A stretch of 64,000 nucleotides of DNA from Candidatus Wallbacteria bacterium (GTDB lineage Bacteria; Muiribacteriota; UBA6191; JACPRK01), in the NCBI GenBank assembly GCA_016213845.1, contig JACQZN010000037.1:44603-108602 (forward strand), in the 5' to 3' direction. Each line of letters opens with the position of its first letter. The stretch's first letter is position 1. Shown here in pieces: positions 16,292-24,177 of the stretch. The position numbers and the translations under genes were made by a program. The notes under the pieces were generated by a model. The model was not told where the DNA came from. It did no database searches and saw nothing but the letters and a program-made list of their open reading frames with translations.

Positions 16292-16873
16292 ATGCGAGTG
16301 CGAGCGAGTGCGTGGATGGCCCTGCTGCTGGTACTGCCGTTCTGGGGGGCAGGAGGCCGATCGATGGCCGAGATTCCGAAGCGGTACCTCTTGCCGATCT
16401 GGTACACGGGGAAAGTGGAGACGCGCGCTGCCGGGGGCAAGATCGAGGTGCAGGCGCGACTGCAGACCAACCTCGCCACCATGCGCAAGGCGCGCGTCTG
16501 GCTCGAAGCGGGAAAGGGGGCACGGCTCGTCTCCTCCTCGGTGGCTGCGGTGACTCCATCGGTCGGCGGGCCGCGAGCGACGGCGTCGGCGACGGGGCAG
16601 TTCGAAGGCGACCTGCCGCCGGGCAGCAAGCTGGACGTCTCCGGGGTGTTGACGCCTGAGCCTGGCAGCGATCATGCCTACGTCACGCTCGCCTTCGACT
16701 ACGACTTTCCCGACGAGGAGCTGCGCGCGCACATAACGGCGCGAGCCTCCGAGGAATACCCCGACCGCGAGCTCCGGGAGCTGCTGATCCGGACGCTTCA
16801 CGAGAAGCACCGCGGGCGCAAGTCAGGAGGCATCACGGAGCGGATCGAGCTGACCTCCGGGAGCGGCCGGTGA
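16292..16873 (+). CDS. Exported protein of unknown function
   Basis: 193 residues from ATG 16292, chosen because GAGGAGGAAG lies 8-13 bases upstream. Residues 1-26 form a signal peptide ('WMALLLVLPFWGAGGRSMA'). The rest is a single beta-rich region of about 130 residues that alternates hydrophobic and charged stretches. A more helical, Glu/Arg-rich tail (about 155-193) follows. No family is recognised. Its stop overlaps the GTG start of the next gene by 4 bp, making it the first gene of a likely operon that runs to 19892. Confidence 0.6.
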   Translation: MRVRASAWMALLLVLPFWGAGGRSMAEIPKRYLLPIWYTGKVETRAAGGKIEVQARLQTNLATMRKARVWLEAGKGARLVSSSVAAVTPSVGGPRATASATGQFEGDLPPGSKLDVSGVLTPEPGSDHAYVTLAFDYDFPDEELRAHITARASEEYPDRELRELLIRTLHEKHRGRKSGGITERIELTSGSGR

Positions 16874-18396
16874 GCCGCCGGCAGCTTGCGCTCTGTGCGG
16901 CGCTGGCTCTGCAGGCGTTCGCATCGGCGGCGTCGCCGGCCCAGTCGGTACCGCTCGAGATCGTCTTCCGCACCTACGATGGCCCCGTCGCGAGCGCCGG
17001 GACGCCATTCGTCGAGCACGACGTCACACTCGTGGCCGGGACGAAGGAGGCCAAGGAGTTCATCGATGCGCACCGGCGATCCAACCCGGAGCTTGTCGCG
17101 GCCTACGAGAAGCTGACGGGCGATGCGAAGCTGCGCGCTCACCTCGGGAGCATCCTCGGGCTCACGGGCCAGACCAAGCAGGTCATTCTGGCCGACGACA
17201 GCCGCAAGTACGTCGACGCCGACAAGGACGGCAAGCCCGACACCGACGCCGCCGCCAAGGAAGTCACGCACGTCTGGCCGCACTCCGCCGGCACGCATGT
17301 CGTGATCTCGCAGAGTTACCTCGAGAGCTACCCGGACGAAGAGGACCTGGTCGGTGTGCTCATCCACGAGCTCAGCCACACGCAGGACGAGTCGAACCTC
17401 TACGCCGGCGATTACGGCGCCGACGGCAGCCACTTCGCCGACGAAGTGCTCTACAACAATGGCGGGAAGACCTACTCCCACAACGCGGCCTGGATCGAGG
17501 GCTGGGCCGACTTCACACCGATGCTCCACGACCCTGCCGAACGCGCCGACGGCGTGCGGAAGGCGTCCAAGCTGACGCTGGAGAGCGCCGACGCCAAGCA
17601 CTCGGAGCTGGCCTGGAAGGACGCGAGCTACGAGCAGTTGCTGGCGGTCGAGCTGACCAACGCCTTTATCCTCTACGACATCGCGACCCTGCTGCCCGGC
17701 GGCAAGGAGAAGCTCTTCGCCGCGTTCAGGGCCACGAACTCCGACGAGCGCGTGCTGCTGGACGTGCTGGCGGAGTACGTGCGGGCCAACCCTGCGGAGG
17801 CGTTCGCCGTGGCCGCCATCTTCGACGGCTACACGGGCTTTCGCGCGCCCGACTCGGCGCTCGACCAAGTTCTCGGCGCTCGGCAGGCAGCTCGCTATCG
17901 CAAAGACTTCCGCGATGGGCTGCGCAAGCGCAACGAGTCGGGCGAGCTGGATGACGTCCAGACGGTGACGCGACACGCTGCCAGCCGGCTGCTGGAAGCC
18001 GGCGCCGAGGCCCGACTGAAGGCTGTCCGGGCCCGGCTCGACGAGCTTGACCGCTGGAAGCCCTCCTTCTGGGACGTACTCGGTGGACCGGGCTGGTGGC
18101 TGGTGAAGAAGCTGATGCACGACCGGGAGCGGGCCAGGCTTCTCGAGGAGCGCCGGCAGCTGGAGCACACGCTCGCCTCGCTGCGAGCGGCCCGGACGGA
18201 AGCAGCGCTTGCGGTGCGCGTTCTTCCGCCGCCGCCTGCGCGTCCGGAGGAGTACGGGGTGGGAGCAGACACGGGCACCGGCGGGGGCGACTCGGGGGCA
18301 GGCGGGCGCACGGGAACGGCCGCGGCTGCGGTCAGCGGCGGCTCCGGCACGCCGGCGGGCGTGGTGAGCGGGCAGCCGCTCGACTGGGGGCGGTGA
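16870..18396 (+). CDS. Secreted putative zinc metalloprotease (HExxH)
   Basis: 508 residues from GTG 16870. Residues 1-25 are a signal peptide. HELSH at 166-170 is an HExxH zinc site. The third ligand may be Glu210 in 'WIEGWADF', 40 residues later, an arrangement of gluzincins. The 'DADKDGKPDTDA' stretch near 116-127 is Asp-rich and may bind calcium. From about 380 the sequence is Arg/Leu/Glu-rich and helical, and the last 70 residues are Gly/Ala/Ser-rich and probably disordered. No known peptidase family is matched with confidence. It is coupled to the upstream exported protein, and a short gene follows 7 bp later. The protease activity is inferred from the motif only. Confidence 0.65.
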   Translation: MSRRQLALCAALALQAFASAASPAQSVPLEIVFRTYDGPVASAGTPFVEHDVTLVAGTKEAKEFIDAHRRSNPELVAAYEKLTGDAKLRAHLGSILGLTGQTKQVILADDSRKYVDADKDGKPDTDAAAKEVTHVWPHSAGTHVVISQSYLESYPDEEDLVGVLIHELSHTQDESNLYAGDYGADGSHFADEVLYNNGGKTYSHNAAWIEGWADFTPMLHDPAERADGVRKASKLTLESADAKHSELAWKDASYEQLLAVELTNAFILYDIATLLPGGKEKLFAAFRATNSDERVLLDVLAEYVRANPAEAFAVAAIFDGYTGFRAPDSALDQVLGARQAARYRKDFRDGLRKRNESGELDDVQTVTRHAASRLLEAGAEARLKAVRARLDELDRWKPSFWDVLGGPGWWLVKKLMHDRERARLLEERRQLEHTLASLRAARTEAALAVRVLPPPPARPEEYGVGADTGTGGGDSGAGGRTGTAAAAVSGGSGTPAGVVSGQPLDWGR

Positions 18397-18403
18397 GGCG
18401 CGC

Positions 18404-19003
18404 GTGGCCGACGAGGCTCCGGTCGTCGTCTGGGAGAGCTGGCGCCGGTGGGAGCGCGCAGAGGTGCTGGCCGGAGCCGACGAGCTCGGGCGCATGCAGC
18501 GGGAGCTGGTCTCCGCCGGCGCGGCGCTCACGCGTCATTACAACCCGGCGGAGGAAGTGACTGCATTGGTGGCCTGGAGGTGGGGGGCATCGGACTACGC
18601 GGCGCTCTCGAGCGAATCCGATTTTCTCGGCGAGAACCCTCAGGAGCGCTGGCTCGCGGAGCACTTCCGGGCTCGCGGATGCCGGGTGGAGTTCGGCGCG
18701 GCGCAGCTGGAAAGCTCGCTCCGGGAGAGGGCCGGATCGGAGGAGCCGTCCGTGGAGCTCAAGTGCCGGGTGCGGGACCTGATCGAGCAACTGCGCGTGC
18801 GCTGCGGTCTGGGCCGCGGCCTGCTGGTGCAGCTCGACGCCTATGTACTGGAGCGGATGGCGCATCTGACTCTCTTCGACCGGAGACTTCGCCTGGCGGG
18901 GGAGCTCTCGGCGAATCCGGGAAGACAGCGGACGTTGCCGCCGGAGCTCGTGGCCTTCGATCGGCAGCTGGAGGAGCTGGGGCGTGGCCTTCGAAGTCTT
19001 TGA
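18404..19003 (+). CDS. Unknown protein, charged and mostly helical
   Basis: 199 residues from GTG 18404. There is no signal peptide or membrane segment. The sequence is rich in Arg, Glu, Leu and Ala, with long stretches that would form amphipathic helices (for example 120-175). Two Cys occur near 125-134. It sits 7 bp after the metalloprotease gene and its end overlaps the start of the next gene by 20 bp, so it belongs to the same message. I recognise no family. A cytoplasmic partner of the next, coiled-coil gene is a reasonable guess from the overlap. Confidence 0.55.
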   Translation: MADEAPVVVWESWRRWERAEVLAGADELGRMQRELVSAGAALTRHYNPAEEVTALVAWRWGASDYAALSSESDFLGENPQERWLAEHFRARGCRVEFGAAQLESSLRERAGSEEPSVELKCRVRDLIEQLRVRCGLGRGLLVQLDAYVLERMAHLTLFDRRLRLAGELSANPGRQRTLPPELVAFDRQLEELGRGLRSL

Positions 19004-19586
19004 GCTGGTGCTGGGGCTGTTCCGTGAATCGCGGCCGGACGACCGATCGATGGCGCTCGTGGCACAGGCGATCGACGAGTTTTCGGCCGGGAGCCGGGCG
19101 CTCAAGGAGGAGATCTCGGCCGCCCTGGAGCGACTTTCGGAGGACGTCAACCGCTGCCTGGAACACCGGTTCCTTCATGAGGAGTGGGAAGCGCGAGCAC
19201 GGCGGGCGCGCCAGCTCGATCCGGGCGGCGGCTCAGGGATGACGGGCCATGCGCTGGAGCGCGCGGCCTTCCATGCCGCCCAGGTGGAGGAGAGCCGGGC
19301 CTCCGCGAGCCGGGAAGAGACCGTCGTGCGCGCACTCGAGGCGCGGCTGGCCGACATCGATCGGAACCTGGAGCGAATCCTGCGAGACCGCGACGTCCTG
19401 CGGACCACCGACGGCCTGGCCCGCGGCAGGGAGCGGCTGCTCTCGGTGCTGGAGGAGCTGCGCCGAGCGACCGGCGTCGAGTTCATGGCGGCGCTGGAGA
19501 CGATCAAGCGGCAATCCGAGCAGGAGCTGGCCGTGGCCGAGGAGCGCGAGCGCCTGGCTGGTCAGGACCGCGACGGGCGGACTTGA
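18984..19586 (+). CDS. Unknown coiled-coil protein
   Basis: 200 residues from GTG 18984, overlapping the previous gene by 20 bp. It has no export signal. From about residue 65 to the end the Glu/Arg/Leu/Ala content and regular hydrophobic spacing suggest one or more long coiled coils. Two Cys near residue 58 stand out in an otherwise Cys-poor sequence. No family is recognised. Its job is unknown; the shared operon with a secreted protease and exported protein gives no clear link. Confidence 0.55.
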   Translation: MAFEVFELVLGLFRESRPDDRSMALVAQAIDEFSAGSRALKEEISAALERLSEDVNRCLEHRFLHEEWEARARRARQLDPGGGSGMTGHALERAAFHAAQVEESRASASREETVVRALEARLADIDRNLERILRDRDVLRTTDGLARGRERLLSVLEELRRATGVEFMAALETIKRQSEQELAVAEERERLAGQDRDGRT

Positions 19587-19616
19587 CGCACCGCGTAAGG
19601 AGATCACGAAGAACCG

Positions 19617-19892
19617 ATGGACTGGAAACTGTTCGCTACCACCTACGCCGCCATCTTCCTGGCGGAGCTCGGAGACAAGACCCAGCTGGCCACGATGGCG
19701 GCCGCGGCGGGATCGCAGTCGCGCGTGACCGTCTTCGCCGGGGCCGCGACGGCGCTGGTGACAACGAGCCTGTTGGCCGTGCTGTTCGGTGAGCTGGTCA
19801 CGCGCTGGGTCCCCGTCGCGGTCCTGCGCCGCGCTGCTGGCGCGCTCTTCGTACTGCTCGGCGCGCTCTTCCTGTTCGGGCCCGCGGAGTGA
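19617..19892 (+). CDS. Half-size UPF0016/GDT1 family cation transporter
   Basis: 91 residues from ATG 19617, with AAGGAGATC upstream. It has one copy of the UPF0016 unit: 'FLAELGDKTQLATMA', the diagnostic E-x-G-D-K-T/S motif near residues 16-21, and three hydrophobic segments. Most family members (TMEM165, Gdt1, MneA) have two such units in opposite orientation and move Mn2+ or Ca2+ against H+. With a single unit this protein would need to dimerise. No second unit is encoded next to it. The membrane location and family are clear; the ion is not. Confidence 0.8.
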   Translation: MDWKLFATTYAAIFLAELGDKTQLATMAAAAGSQSRVTVFAGAATALVTTSLLAVLFGELVTRWVPVAVLRRAAGALFVLLGALFLFGPAE

Positions 19893-19953
19893 GCCCGCGC
19901 GCACTTCCCCGAGCAGACCGTGGCGCGCGGGCTGGCGCCGGGCTATATTGAGA

Positions 19954-20832
19954 ATGCAGATGGCATCGGCAAAGGCGCGGCCAGCGCGGTGGTGGAAGGT
20001 GGTGCTGGCGGCGGCGTTCGGATGGACGCTGGCAGGGACGCAGGCAAGCGCGGCCCCGGCGGGCCAGACCAGCAGCGCCTCCGAAGTGCGCTTGGCGCGC
20101 CCGCCCCTGGACAGGCCCGCCAGTGCTCGGTTCGCCGTCATCATCAACGGTGACGCGGGCGAGCACCACGTGGGAAACTGCCTCGACGCCTACGGAGCTC
20201 TGAAGACCAACGGTTTCACCGATGACGAGATCTTCCTGCTCTCGAGCGAACCTCGCATCGGCTCTGCAGCCGTGCCGACCCTGGGCCCCAACGACGGACC
20301 TCCCAACCCGCGCAACCTCACCGCCGTCTTCAACTTTCTGCGGGACGAGGTCCGCCCTTCCGACACCCTCGTCGTCTACGTCACGGGCCACGGTGGCAGC
20401 GACACGCCGAAGAGCGACCGCTGCTTCATCGAGCTGGTTCCCCGCGAGAAGGACCGGCGGGTTGCACCCGCAAACCAGCTCGCTCTGCGCGACTTCCTCG
20501 CCAGCGTCTCCGCCATCCGCCCACGGCGCGCCCTCTTCCTCTTCGACCAGTGCTACGGCCAAGCCTTCGCCACCAGCCTGGCCGGCAAGGGCCCCTTCAT
20601 CTCCATCGCGCTCTCGACCAAAGCCGAAGAGGTCTACTGCCAGAACTTCTCGCCCGTCTTCTGGAAGGAGCTGCGTCGCTCCGGAATCCTCCGAAAACCC
20701 CTGCCCCGCACGAGCCTGAAGGCAGCCTTCGACAAGGCCTGTCGGCACGCCCGCCGCCGCGAACGCACCCAGAAGCCCATCCTCCAGACCGCTCCCGGCG
20801 TCGACGCCGCCAAGTTCTTTCTCTGGGAGTGA
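19954..20832 (+). CDS. Secreted legumain-like (peptidase C13, clan CD) cysteine protease
   Basis: 292 residues from ATG 19954. Residues 1-33 form a signal peptide. The body begins 'FAVIINGDAGEHHVGNCLDAYGALKTNGFTDDEIFLLSS', which resembles the opening of C13 peptidases. The catalytic pair is recognisable: His146 in 'VVYVTGHGG' and Cys200 in 'ALFLFDQCYG', each after a hydrophobic strand as in clan CD. Family members cut after Asn/Asp or act as GPI transamidase. Metacaspase is the alternative, but the start and size favour C13. The protein would act outside the cytoplasm. Its substrate is unknown, and no obvious sorted-protein partner lies nearby. Confidence 0.65.
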   Translation: MQMASAKARPARWWKVVLAAAFGWTLAGTQASAAPAGQTSSASEVRLARPPLDRPASARFAVIINGDAGEHHVGNCLDAYGALKTNGFTDDEIFLLSSEPRIGSAAVPTLGPNDGPPNPRNLTAVFNFLRDEVRPSDTLVVYVTGHGGSDTPKSDRCFIELVPREKDRRVAPANQLALRDFLASVSAIRPRRALFLFDQCYGQAFATSLAGKGPFISIALSTKAEEVYCQNFSPVFWKELRRSGILRKPLPRTSLKAAFDKACRHARRRERTQKPILQTAPGVDAAKFFLWE

Positions 20833-20922
20833 GGCGCCAGGCCTCAGGCTTCAGGCTTCAGGGATCAGGGATCAGGGATCAGGGATCAGGACTGACTCCT
20901 GACTCCTGAGGCCTGACTCCTA
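20832..20922. repeat. Degenerate repeat patch, GATCAGG and GCTTCAGG types
   Basis: Between two convergent genes lies a run of four GGGATCA units plus GGCTTCAGGCTTCAGG, then an opposite-facing ACTCCTGACTCCTGAGGCC stretch. The two halves can form an imperfect hairpin with several alternative pairings. It fits a bidirectional terminator, but the 7-bp periodicity links it to the other dispersed patches. Confidence 0.65.
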
Positions 20923-23157
20923 CTTCGGGGCGGGGGTGCTCTGGATAAAGATGTAGTCCTTGGACTTGTCCTGGAACTGCATCTCGAAGTCGGAGTTGAC
21001 GTTGATGTTTCGCGGGATGGCGGTCCGCTTGCCGTCCTTGAGGATGTGGTAGCGGCCGTTGCGGTCGAGCTGGATCTCGTAAGGCGCGGCCAGGCCCTTG
21101 ATCTTGCCGGCGATGCTCGCGGGCTTGAACTCGGGTTCCGCGGCCTTCTGCGGGCCGGGTACAGGCGGCGCAACGACCGGCGGCGGGACCACGGGGTTGC
21201 CCGGCGTCCCGACCGGAGCGCCGCCCTGGTTCCAGACGACGGCCCCGTCGACGATGCGCACAATGCTGCCGTTTTCTTTGATGTCGAACTGCATCCGGAA
21301 CGCGAACGGGTTGGTGTGGTACTGGTTCACCAAGTCGATGAACTGCCGGGCGCGGTTGAACAGGCTGAACCCGCGCCGGTCGTAACCGCCTCGGTCGTAG
21401 CCCCACGGGTCGAACCCGTCGCGGCCGTAGCCCTGGCGGTCGAAACCCCAGGGATCGAAACCTTCCCGATTGAGCCCCTCGGTGTCGAAGCCCCACTGGT
21501 TGTAGCCGGTCTCGTCATAGCCGAAGCCGATGTAGACGAACTTGCCTCGGCCCTGACCCACGGGCTTGTTGCAGTACGGGTTCTTGGGCGTCGGCCGGTA
21601 GCGGAACCGGTCGGGCGGCGGCGGATTGTAGTTCGGGGGAGGATAGTAGGGGATGTCCTGGATCGGCGGCGGCATCGGCTCCCAGCGCGGCGGAGGGAAG
21701 TACCTGTCCGGTGGCGGGAGGCGAGGCGGACGGTTGCGCGGCGGCTTGGCCCACAGGTCCGTCAGGCCGCGGAACATGAGGTCGACGGACCAGTCGAGGC
21801 CGGAATCGCCCTTGCCCCGGCGCGGCGGGTACCCCTGGTCAGGGTATGGGAACTGGTCCTGCGGATAGGGGATTCGCTCGTCCCAGACCGGCGGAGGGGA
21901 CGGCCGGTAGCCGGGATCATTCAGGTCGCCGCCGGAGAGGTAGCTGGCGAAGTACTCGTAGACGCGGCAGAGGTTGGGGACGATGAGGACCGTGACCGGG
22001 TTGCCCCACCGGAAGCGCCTGTTCTCCAGCTCGGCCCTGTCGATGAACTTGTAGCCGACATTGCCCGAGGGAACGGCCCAGATGATGTTGCGATTGAGGG
22101 TCTCGCGGTCGACGCGGCGGTTGGGCGAATCGGAGGGCCGCCAGTACATCATCGCGCCCAGCCCGTCAGAGCGCTCCACGATGCGGTAGACCAGCACGGC
22201 GTCGCGCTGGCGCGGAAGCAGGGTCAGCACCGGCAGCCGCTTCGTGGAGAGCAGTTGCTTGATCCGACGGTAGGCCGTCGTCGAATCGGGGGCCATGTAG
22301 GCGTTGGAGTAGAGTCGCTCGTAGCGCGAATCCTGCGCGGCACGGGTGAGGAAGTTCTTCACCAGGTCGGTGCGGTCGCGGCTGAAGTCGTAGAGGCCGT
22401 TGTAGCCGCCGACCACGTACTTGTCGCGCCGGAAGACCGTGAAGTCGCCGTCGTCGATCAGCACGGGCGGATCGTCGACGAAGTCCCAGCCACGGGAATC
22501 GCCGTAGGCGCCCGGGTAGCCACCGTTTCCGGGGCCGACCCGCTCGTCCCAGGCGTAGCGGTCGTCGGTGCCGATCCCCAGGTTGAAATCGAACTCGGAG
22601 CCGCTCGACGAGCCTCCCTTGAAGTCGGCCTCGACCCGGGCACCGGGCCCGCTGTCGTAGCCGCTGAAGCCACCTTCGGCGTAGATGCCCTTGCCGCGGT
22701 GCACCGGCCTGTTACGGCGGCAGTGGTCGAGCGCGGTCCCGATGAAGGTGTTCAGAGAGAAACCGGTCCGGCGCCGGTTCGGATCGAAGTGGACCACGTC
22801 GGCAAACATGACGGTCACCAGAGCGGCGCCTTCGCCTTGCGCCTCGCGGCTGCGGAAGCTGAGGGTATCCCAGTAGACGTCGAAGTGGCTCTCGTAGAAG
22901 CGGTAGGAGCCCGGATAGGTGCGAATCCGCTGGCGGCTGGGCTTGCGGTGCTTGGAGACGTCGTGGAAGTCGACGAACTCCTGCTGCATGACGCCCAGGA
23001 AGTCGGCGTCATCCAGCGCAGGCCGCTGCTGCTGGGCCTGGTTCAGGTCCCCGAAGAGGTCCTCTTCGCCGGGGCCACCCGCCCAAGCGGGCGACACCAG
23101 GCAGACCAGCGCTCCCAGAACGAGCAGGAGCAAGGTCGAGTGCTGCTTTCGGTCCAT
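20920..23157 (-). CDS. Secreted protein with Gly-aromatic-Asp pentad repeats
   Basis: 745 residues from ATG 23157 (GGAGGG upstream). Residues 1-27 are a signal peptide. Residues 30-400 are rich in Asp, Tyr, Phe and Arg without a known domain. Residues about 430-545 are Pro-rich ('PPP' runs). Residues about 546-597 hold near-perfect pentads of the form Gly-Phe/Tyr-Asp-x-x, such as 'GFDPWGFDRQGYGRDGFD'. A Val/Pro-rich spacer and a C-terminal domain with 'RNGRYHILKDGKRTAIPRNINVNSD' follow. No enzyme motif is seen. Pentads of this type occur in other large exported proteins and may bind metal or form a repetitive fibre. The function is unknown. It ends a few bases from the repeat patch and convergent protease gene. 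Confidence 0.7.
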   Translation of the reverse strand: MDRKQHSTLLLLVLGALVCLVSPAWAGGPGEEDLFGDLNQAQQQRPALDDADFLGVMQQEFVDFHDVSKHRKPSRQRIRTYPGSYRFYESHFDVYWDTLSFRSREAQGEGAALVTVMFADVVHFDPNRRRTGFSLNTFIGTALDHCRRNRPVHRGKGIYAEGGFSGYDSGPGARVEADFKGGSSSGSEFDFNLGIGTDDRYAWDERVGPGNGGYPGAYGDSRGWDFVDDPPVLIDDGDFTVFRRDKYVVGGYNGLYDFSRDRTDLVKNFLTRAAQDSRYERLYSNAYMAPDSTTAYRRIKQLLSTKRLPVLTLLPRQRDAVLVYRIVERSDGLGAMMYWRPSDSPNRRVDRETLNRNIIWAVPSGNVGYKFIDRAELENRRFRWGNPVTVLIVPNLCRVYEYFASYLSGGDLNDPGYRPSPPPVWDERIPYPQDQFPYPDQGYPPRRGKGDSGLDWSVDLMFRGLTDLWAKPPRNRPPRLPPPDRYFPPPRWEPMPPPIQDIPYYPPPNYNPPPPDRFRYRPTPKNPYCNKPVGQGRGKFVYIGFGYDETGYNQWGFDTEGLNREGFDPWGFDRQGYGRDGFDPWGYDRGGYDRRGFSLFNRARQFIDLVNQYHTNPFAFRMQFDIKENGSIVRIVDGAVVWNQGGAPVGTPGNPVVPPPVVAPPVPGPQKAAEPEFKPASIAGKIKGLAAPYEIQLDRNGRYHILKDGKRTAIPRNINVNSDFEMQFQDKSKDYIFIQSTPAPK

Positions 23158-23269
23158 GGGTCCCTCCGGTGCAGTGCGCATTCTTCGTCTTCTAGAGGCA
23201 AAACAGGCAGGAAGCCAACCTGAACGGTCTTGCAGTCTACTACCATGACGAGGCGCCGGAGGTTGCGGG

Positions 23270-23400
23270 TAGTAGTGAGGAGTGAGGCTTGAGGCTTGAG
23301 GCTTGAGGCTTGAGAAGTGAGGCTTGAGGCTTGAGGAGTGAGGAGTGGCTCTCGATTTCGTGCGAAACCCCTCGAGCCTCGAGCCTCAAGCCTGCCCCTC
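23270..23400. repeat. Degenerate GAGGCTTGAG repeat patch (longest in window)
   Basis: About 130 bp upstream of the secreted repeat-protein gene consist of TTGAGGC units in series (23286-23340), then a short unique stretch, and an opposite-facing CTCGAGCCTCGAGCCTCAAGCC arm (about 23371-23392). The two arms can pair over some 20 bp with mismatches. It ends at the stop of the ABC ATPase gene. It is the clearest example of the patch type. Confidence 0.8.
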
Positions 23401-24106
23401 ACGCCGACGCGCGGGCCAGGGCGAGGCGAGGCTGCGACTCGTCGGAGACGACGCCGTCGCGGATCACGAGCAGACGAGGGCAGATCCGGGCCACTTGCTG
23501 CGAGTGCGTGGCGATGATCAGCGTGTAGTCGCCCTTGCCGAAGAGAGAGCGAAAGATGGCCAGCAGGCGCCGGCTGTTCTCGCTATCGAGGTTTCCTGTC
23601 GGTTCGTCGGCCAGGATGAGATCGGGATTGTTGATCAGGGCCCGCGCCACGGCCACGCGCTGCTGCTCTCCGCCGGAAAGCTGGCGGGCATGATGGTCCA
23701 GCCTGTTCTCCAGCCCCAGCGCCGAGAGCAGCTTGGCCGCCTTTTCACGGGCGTTCTTCCAGCTATCCCGGCCCGTCAGAATCTGATTCAGCGCCACGTT
23801 TTCGAGCGCCGTCAGCTCCGGCAGGAGCAGGTGGTGCTGGAAGATGAACCCGATTCGACGGTTTCGCAGGTGGCAGAGCTCCCCCTCGGAGAGGTGCCGC
23901 GTCGGCCGGCCGTCGAAGTAGTACTCGCCGTCCGAAGGGCGCTTGAGCAGCCCCAGGATGGCCAGCAACGTCGATTTTCCCGAGCCGCTGGCACCGACGA
24001 GCGCGATCATCTCTCCTCGATTGATGTCGAGGTTCACCTCCCGTAAGGCCGTGACGGCGACCTCGGAAGGGTAGGTGAGCGACGCGTTGCGGAGCGAAAG
24101 CAGCAT
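23399..24106 (-). CDS. ABC transporter ATP-binding protein, LolD/MacB-like
   Basis: 235 residues. Walker A is 'GASGSGKST' at 38-46, the signature is 'LSGGEQQR' at 143-150, Walker B is '[10 protein letters not shown]' at 163-172, and a switch His lies in 'IIATHSQ'. The length and '[13 protein letters not shown]' sequence fit the MacB/LolD (MJ0796-type) group, which powers lipoprotein release, efflux or FtsX-type systems. There is no permease or FtsX-like gene beside it, so its partner is elsewhere. It would sit at the cytoplasmic face of the inner membrane. The next gene upstream is 70 bp away. Confidence 0.85.
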   Translation of the reverse strand: MLLSLRNASLTYPSEVAVTALREVNLDINRGEMIALVGASGSGKSTLLAILGLLKRPSDGEYYFDGRPTRHLSEGELCHLRNRRIGFIFQHHLLLPELTALENVALNQILTGRDSWKNAREKAAKLLSALGLENRLDHHARQLSGGEQQRVAVARALINNPDLILADEPTGNLDSENSRRLLAIFRSLFGKGDYTLIIATHSQQVARICPRLLVIRDGVVSDESQPRLALARASA

Positions 24107-24177
24107 GATCGGAGCCTAACATACAAATCGGCCCTTCCCAGGCGCGAAGTTAGCCCGGGGGGCGGCCGGTCGCAGCC

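Noticed and set aside
21046..23223. A 725-codon plus-strand frame opposite the secreted repeat-protein gene
   Set aside because: The composition is Val/Ala/Arg/Pro-rich without domain or export signal, while the minus frame has a signal peptide and regular repeats.
23270..23400. CRISPR array
   Set aside because: The units are 7-10 bp, degenerate and have no spacers of constant length. No cas gene is present.
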